A stretch of DNA of 64,000 nt from JAGORL01 sp964372415 (lineage in GTDB: Bacteria > Patescibacteriota > Patescibacteriia > UBA9934), in NCBI GenBank assembly GCA_964372415.1, contig CAYJQH010000002.1, positions 45,388-109,387 of the forward strand, in the 5' to 3' direction. A program made the position numbers and the translations under genes. Numbering within the stretch: the first letter of the stretch is position 1; each line of letters starts with the position of its first letter. The notes under the pieces are model-generated. The model was not told where the DNA came from. It saw nothing but the letters and a program-made list of their open reading frames with translations, and did no database searches. Of the stretch, positions 60,369-64,000 are shown piece after piece.

Positions 60369-60926
60369 ATGCGCATCCATCGTCATCGCCGGTTCCAAAA
60401 ACCAAAATTTGCTCCCCAAGAATATAGAGCAAATAAGAGTATTCTGGCACTCGAAGTTCGGGTTATTGATGAAAATGGAGTGCCGCTTGGCATTATACCG
60501 ACGGCTGAAGCCGTAGCTAAAGCTCAAGAACGCGGTCTGGATCTGATTGAAGTCTCACCCAAAGCCGAGCCACCGGTTTGCAGGTTTGGTGATTTCAGTC
60601 AGTTCAAATATCAAAAAGAAAAAGAAGCGCGTAAGCAACGAGCTCAATCCAAAGAGGTCGAAATAAAAGGCATTCGCCTCACGCCACGCATTGGTCAAGG
60701 AGATTTGCAAACGCGGGTTGAACAGGCTAAAAAATTCTTTGAACAGGGAGACAAAATTAAAGCCGAAATGCTTCTCCGAGGACGTGAAAAGGCTCACATT
60801 GATATTGCCAAGGGAGTTTTTGATGAATTTTTGTCCAAATTGCAGGAGTATTACCCAGTAAAAATTGAGCAGCCATTCAAAAACATGGATGGACGGTTGA
60901 GCATGATTCTGGCCCGGCAGTCGTAA
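60369..60926 (+). CDS. infC: Translation initiation factor IF-3
   Basis: 185 aa. N-terminal domain ALEVRVIDENGVPLGIIPTA then EAVAKAQERGLDLIEVSPKA, EPPVCRFGDFSQFKYQKEKE; C-terminal domain IRLTPRIGQGDLQTRVEQAK and MLLRGREKAHIDIAKGVF. Checks initiator tRNA on the 30S subunit. Ordinary ATG rather than the ATT seen in many species. TATACT ends about 23 nt upstream; no Shine-Dalgarno sequence. Classic infC-rpmI-rplT order, but a repeat-filled gap separates infC from rpmI. Confidence 0.97.
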   Translation: MRIHRHRRFQKPKFAPQEYRANKSILALEVRVIDENGVPLGIIPTAEAVAKAQERGLDLIEVSPKAEPPVCRFGDFSQFKYQKEKEARKQRAQSKEVEIKGIRLTPRIGQGDLQTRVEQAKKFFEQGDKIKAEMLLRGREKAHIDIAKGVFDEFLSKLQEYYPVKIEQPFKNMDGRLSMILARQS

Positions 60927-60929
60927 GCA

Positions 60930-61005
60930 AAGCCGGTTAGCCAATTAGCCGATTAGTGGCTCAAACGACTCACTACTAACCGGCTAATCGGCCAATCGGC
61001 TTGAC
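60930..61005. repeat. Inverted repeat of the CTAATCGGCTAA family
   Basis: GCCGGTTAGCCAATTAGCCG on the left and ACTAACCGGCTAATCGGCCA on the right pair across about 20 nt, between infC and rpmI. It could attenuate transcription into rpmI. Confidence 0.65.
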
Positions 61006-61049
61006 GTAGTGAGTTAATTTCATTAGACTACTGTCACTTTATTTTCTGT

Positions 61050-61247
61050 ATGGCAATGAAGACATATAAGGCTTTTGCCAAGCGCGTAAAAGTTACCGGC
61101 AAAGGAAAACTTATCAAGCGCAAAGCCGGCCAGGATCACTTTAACTCTCGCGAGTCCGGTAACACCACCCGTGCTAAACGGACGGATGTTGGACTTTCCA
61201 AGAACCTACAGAGATTGTCTAAGGTTCTCTTGCCTTACAAAGCTTAA
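61050..61247 (+). CDS. rpmI: 50S ribosomal protein L35
   Basis: 65 aa, very basic. MAMKTYKAFAKRVKVTGKGK then LIKRKAGQDHFNSRESGNTT matches L35. TAGACT about 23 nt upstream is a possible -10, giving rpmI its own promoter after the repeat. rplT follows 6 nt after the stop. Confidence 0.94.
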   Translation: MAMKTYKAFAKRVKVTGKGKLIKRKAGQDHFNSRESGNTTRAKRTDVGLSKNLQRLSKVLLPYKA

Positions 61248-61253
61248 ACATCT

Positions 61254-61601
61254 ATGCCTCGAGTCAAACGTGGCGTGCAACACGTCAAACGTCGTCATAA
61301 CCTACTCAAACGCGTTAAAGGCTACAGCTGGGGTCGAAAAAACAAAATTCGCCTAGCCAGGCCAGCCATGCTCAAAGCCGGCGTTAATGCCTTCCGGGAT
61401 CGTCGCGCCAAAAAGCGTAACTTCCGTAACCTTTGGACGGTTAAAATCAATGCTGCTGTTCGAGAACACGGCTTGAGCTATTCCCGATTTATTGACGGCC
61501 TCAAAAAAGCCAACGTGGCTTTGGATCGCAAGATTCTTGCCAAACTAGCTGAAAATCACTCCTCTATTTTTGGAAAAGTTGTAAACGCAGCCAAGGCGTA
61601 A
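61254..61601 (+). CDS. rplT: 50S ribosomal protein L20
   Basis: 115 aa. MPRVKRGVQHVKRRHNLLKR, GYSWGRKNKIRLARPAMLKA, FRDRRAKKRNFRNLWTVKIN and the C-terminal SYSRFIDGLKKANVALDRKI are diagnostic. Assembly protein of the 50S subunit. Last native gene before the GC-rich unit at 61837; followed by a good terminator. Confidence 0.97.
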   Translation: MPRVKRGVQHVKRRHNLLKRVKGYSWGRKNKIRLARPAMLKAGVNAFRDRRAKKRNFRNLWTVKINAAVREHGLSYSRFIDGLKKANVALDRKILAKLAENHSSIFGKVVNAAKA

Positions 61602-61607
61602 ACGGCT

Positions 61608-61632
61608 AAAAGTCCCCGCTACGGGGATTTTT
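61608..61632 (+). terminator. Terminator of rpmI-rplT
   Basis: AAAGTCCCCG-CTA-CGGGGATTTTT seven nt after the rplT stop. The following 61633-61732 is AT-rich without a visible gene. Confidence 0.85.
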
Positions 61633-61732
61633 AATTTAACAAAAAAACACTCAATATCATCCACCTTAGATACCTTATTAACAATTAGTAATAAAATTAA
61701 CAGCTAAAAATACCATTAAACTTAGCCAAAGA

Positions 61733-61761
61733 TTGACATTTTACCTCTTTCTGGGTAATAT
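61733..61761 (+). promoter_or_regulatory. Promoter of the 61837-63283 unit
   Basis: Consensus TTGACA (61733-61738), 17-nt spacer, TAATAT (61756-61761). Leader about 70 nt. Confidence 0.75.
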
Positions 61762-61836
61762 GGAGCGTCCACTGTGGCAATCGCTACGCTGGAAAGATGT
61801 TTCAAATTACAGTAAAAAAGAAATGGAGGGGCAAAA

Positions 61837-62619
61837 ATGTTCAGTATGTCCGGAAACGGAAACAACGGGCGCTTCGGTTCCGGAGATTCCCCGCTCCCGG
61901 TGGTTGCTAGCCGGCCTGGTAAACTCGCCGAGGATCCGCCGACCTTGCCTGACCGTGGCAAAAACGACAGCGAGGCCGAACTCGGCACGACCGAGATCAA
62001 CCCCTCGCCGCTCCCCACCGAACGGGTGGCGGTGAAACGCCGCGGCGGTGGTCCGACCATCGTCGCTTCGAAGGCTCCCGAGGTGGGAGTTCCGACCATC
62101 GCTGCTCCCATGGAGCACGAGAACGGAACGGCGCTGGATGACAACAGTGACGACCTGGAGTTGCCGCCGCCTCAGCCGCCCGGCACGACGACGAATCCGC
62201 TCGAGATGAACCTTCAGAAGGTCATCAAGATGCCGGAACCCCAGGTGGTATCGCCGCGCGTAAAGCCTTCCCTGCCGCCCGTGTCCTCTTCGGTGCCTCC
62301 CGAGGTGACGCGGACTGAACCGAGCGTCGGGGATCGGACCTTTCGTCCGATCGTGACTACCCCGGAACCCATGCCACTTCCCCTGCCTTCCCCCAAGCCC
62401 GCCCCGCTCCACACCCCGGTGACCGCCGAGGTGGTGATCGAGGACAGCGAGGGGAACCAGAGTTTCGAGGACATGGTGCAAACCATCAAGCCCTGGTACC
62501 GCACGCGAACGGGCCTGATCATCTCTATCGTGTTACCCGCGAGCCTGGTCGCCGTCCTGTACGCACTCGGCGTCCTCGAGTGGGTCTACCTGAACTACCA
62601 GCTCATGATGCGCCTCTAA
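61837..62619 (+). CDS. Proline-rich tail-anchored membrane protein, GC-rich orphan
   Basis: 260 aa. The first 220 residues are disordered-looking and rich in Pro, Ser, Thr and Glu (LELPPPQPPGTTTNPLEMNL; PMPLPLPSPKPAPLHTPVTA). A single C-terminal membrane helix (GLIISIVLPASLVAVLYALG) lies after a PWYRTRT basic patch, so most of the protein faces the cytoplasm. No family recognised. GGAGGGG lies 5-6 nt before the ATG. Codon use strongly GC-ending. Followed 16 nt later by a lipoprotein gene in the same unit. Confidence 0.75.
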   Translation: MFSMSGNGNNGRFGSGDSPLPVVASRPGKLAEDPPTLPDRGKNDSEAELGTTEINPSPLPTERVAVKRRGGGPTIVASKAPEVGVPTIAAPMEHENGTALDDNSDDLELPPPQPPGTTTNPLEMNLQKVIKMPEPQVVSPRVKPSLPPVSSSVPPEVTRTEPSVGDRTFRPIVTTPEPMPLPLPSPKPAPLHTPVTAEVVIEDSEGNQSFEDMVQTIKPWYRTRTGLIISIVLPASLVAVLYALGVLEWVYLNYQLMMRL

Positions 62620-62635
62620 GGCGCATGGAGGAATC

Positions 62636-63283
62636 ATGCAATACGTGCTGATCGCGGCCGTCGCCATGCTGACGGCCTGCGCCGCCGAGAACGAGCGGCT
62701 TCGGGCGGAGCTCGACAAGCAGAACCAGCCCGTCGGGCCGAACGACGCCCAAGCCGGCACTCCCGAAGAGGCGGCCTTGGACGCCGCGAACTCGGAGCCC
62801 GCGCTCGAAGCCGTGGCCAAGACCATCCCGGTCCTCAAGTGCCGCCTCGGAAGCGGCACGGAGAAGCACGAGACCGTGGACCACGGGTACCGGTTCGACT
62901 ACCGTGTGGACTGGTCCGACCTCGGGGTCGAGACCTACATGGTGGCCGGCCTCCACGAGGCCAAGTGCGCAACCGAGCCCAAGGACGGGCATTGCTGGAC
63001 CGAGGAGGGCGAGTACATGCCCCTCGAGCTCGAAGGGCTGTGCATGACCCGTGGCGGCCGCACGGTCCCCGCGGACATCGTGACCCAGACCAAAGCAACG
63101 AAGCCCGTGGATCTGTGGTACGTGACGCACGGGGTCTACACCAAGACCCCGCCCACGGTTTCCGAAGGTCAGCCGGTGCCGCCGCCAGACTTCTCCGTCT
63201 TCTGCAAGAAGAAGGGGCTGAAGCGGGCCTGCGAGCCCAAGCGGCTGAAGCAGGACGCTGGAGTCGTCGCGGTCAATCGCTAG
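62636..63283 (+). CDS. Predicted lipoprotein, GC-rich orphan (215 aa)
   Basis: Lipobox in MQYVLIAAVAMLTAC (Cys15), then a charged helical spacer (AENERLRAELDKQNQ) and a Cys-rich domain with about seven cysteines (VLKCRLGSGTEKHETVDHGY; EAKCATEPKDGHCWTEEGEY; EGLCMTRGGRTVPADI; FCKKKGLKRACEPK). Predicted to be exported and disulfide-bonded. GGAGG lies 4 nt before the ATG. With the membrane protein upstream it forms the only two-gene GC-rich unit here. Function unknown. Confidence 0.75.
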   Translation: MQYVLIAAVAMLTACAAENERLRAELDKQNQPVGPNDAQAGTPEEAALDAANSEPALEAVAKTIPVLKCRLGSGTEKHETVDHGYRFDYRVDWSDLGVETYMVAGLHEAKCATEPKDGHCWTEEGEYMPLELEGLCMTRGGRTVPADIVTQTKATKPVDLWYVTHGVYTKTPPTVSEGQPVPPPDFSVFCKKKGLKRACEPKRLKQDAGVVAVNR

Positions 63284-63305
63284 ATCGTCCGCCGAGGACG
63301 ATCGC

Positions 63306-63347
63306 TCGGGGCCTGGATGCGCAAGCATCCGGGCCCTATTATTTTTT
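63306..63347 (+). terminator. Terminator of the 61837-63283 unit
   Basis: GGGCCTGGATGC-GCAA-GCATCCGGGCCC then TATTATTTTTT. Confidence 0.9.
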
Positions 63348-63363
63348 AACTAAATCTCGAAAG

Positions 63364-63392
63364 TTGATCTTTCCTTCTAAATAGTGTTAACT
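63364..63392 (+). promoter_or_regulatory. Promoter of the receiver-domain gene
   Basis: TTGATC (63364-63369), 17-nt spacer, TTAACT (63387-63392). Confidence 0.5.
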
Positions 63393-63416
63393 GTAGCTGC
63401 CAAAAGCGAGGTGTGC

Positions 63417-63800
63417 GTGGAGAAACCCCTGATTCTCATCATCGATGACGACTATCAGGTGCGCTCGAGCGTCGTCAAGTTGCTCAACCGAGGAGACAAC
63501 TACCACATTCTAGAAGCAGCTGACGCTCATGCGGCACAAGCACTACTCAGTCGTGGAGACGGGCCGATCATCGACCTAATTCTCTGCGACGTGGATATGC
63601 CGTTCGTGCCTGGTCACGAGTTCCATTTCCAGAACGCCGAATTTTTGGCCGAACACAATATCGGTTTCCTGGCCATGACTGGAGGCGAACGATCGGAGGC
63701 CATACGATACTTCACTGAGAAGAACGTGCCGATCATTCGGAAACCGTTCCACAGCCGAGAATTCCTGGCCATCATTGAAGCCAGATTGACCTCGCGCTAG
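63417..63800 (+). CDS. Stand-alone response-regulator receiver domain (CheY-like)
   Basis: 127 aa from GTG 63417, which has GAGG 5 nt upstream; an earlier GTG at 63384 lies within the promoter. Receiver landmarks: acidic IIDDDYQVRSS, phospho-acceptor Asp in DLILCDVDMPFVPGHEF, Thr in FLAMTGGERS and Lys in IIRKPFHSREF. No output domain, so it acts by protein contact. No histidine kinase is in the window. GC content lies between native and GC-rich cassettes. Confidence 0.88.
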   Translation: MEKPLILIIDDDYQVRSSVVKLLNRGDNYHILEAADAHAAQALLSRGDGPIIDLILCDVDMPFVPGHEFHFQNAEFLAEHNIGFLAMTGGERSEAIRYFTEKNVPIIRKPFHSREFLAIIEARLTSR

Positions 63801-63803
63801 ATG

Positions 63804-63866
63804 ACCGCTCCGTACCCTCAAAGGGACTTCACCTACGCGTGAAGTACGGAGCGGTATTATTTTTTC
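63804..63866 (+). terminator. Terminator of the receiver-domain gene
   Basis: ACCGCTCCGTAC and GTACGGAGCGGT around an inner CTTCAC/GTGAAG hairpin, then ATTATTTTTT. Confidence 0.88.
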
Positions 63867-64000
63867 TGACCACAGTAGTCACTTTAGCGGATGATGGTTT
63901 GGGAGGTACGAGCTTAAGAGGCTCGAGAAGCTTTTTGGGAGATACTGGCAAGGACCCCATTTTTTAGACACTTTTCTCAAGGAGGGAGTTTTGTAAAAGT
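63867..64000 (+). other. Window end: possible leader of another cassette
   Basis: Contains hairpin CGAGC-TTAAGAG-GCTCG and, at 63980-63989, AAGGAGGGAG, a strong Shine-Dalgarno-like string. No start codon with an open frame is visible before the window ends. Confidence 0.3.

Noticed and set aside
1186..63866. GC-rich genes as chimeric contig joins or bin contamination
   Set aside because: Nine separate units alternate with native genes and share terminators and dispersed repeats with them (for example 50290-50355 and 3557-3605). Independent misjoins at every border are unlikely, though long reads are still the decisive test.

Overview
The window looks like part of a Candidate Phyla Radiation (Patescibacteria, Parcubacteria-type) chromosome. 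Support: small, tightly packed or overlapping genes; peptidoglycan and division genes beside a dTDP-rhamnose/glycan block; an ECF sigma / DUF5667 / giant S-layer-like locus; DUF1704; and many short hypothetical membrane proteins. This is inferred from gene content; no 16S rRNA is present and the class is not determined.

Layout. 1-1160: ftsX (partial) and ftsE. 2.5-2.9 kb: tRNA-Thr and tRNA-Gly flanking a structured repeat. 3.6-7.8 kb: parvulin, FtsB-like, murE, murD. 7.8-10.3 kb: P-type cation ATPase. 10.36-10.8 kb: two more copies of the structured repeat and tRNA-Lys. 11.5-15.4 kb: murG-ftsW-mraY, a membrane protein and an NFU protein. 15.6-19.7 kb: rpmA, pyrG, rplI, NUDIX, ctpA. 20.7-37.9 kb: PEGA protein, rfbD-rfbC-rfbB, HIT, membrane glycosyltransferases, pgsA, GT2/GT4 enzymes, epimerase and a subtilase with FG-GAP repeats. 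38-45 kb: TPR protein, 1389-aa S-layer-like protein, DUF5667 protein, ECF sigma factor. 45.2-47.7 kb: HTH protein, DUF1704, GT4. 54.8-61.6 kb: degenerate HtrA-like protein, membrane proteins, AI-2E-type transporter, smpB next to tmRNA, saccharopine-dehydrogenase-like protein, infC-rpmI-rplT.

The striking feature is a second class of gene, interspersed singly or in clusters at borders between native transcription units: 1237-2391, 3009-3539, 19795-20526, 47719-50059, 50377-51846, 52163-52717, 53022-53951, 61837-63283 (two genes) and 63417-63800. Most are visibly more GC-rich than their neighbours. All ten genes have a Shine-Dalgarno sequence, all nine units end in their own hairpin-plus-U-rich terminator, most have a recognisable sigma70 promoter with a 17-nt spacer, and several have structured 5' leaders. 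Many native genes instead place a -10 box 6-8 nt before the start codon (apparently leaderless) and lack a Shine-Dalgarno sequence. The encoded proteins are lipoproteins with MopE-like Asp/Cys motifs and DTG linkers, a coiled-coil plus beta-rich exported protein, a CheY-like receiver and orphans. I treat these as independently expressed, probably acquired cassettes; the origin is inference.

RNA-level features: three copies of an unidentified structured element with variable long outer stems, two other candidate structured RNAs near 54 kb, tmRNA, and four families of intergenic inverted repeats that separate transcription units. A 100-N assembly gap interrupts the repeat-rich gene at 49303-49402.
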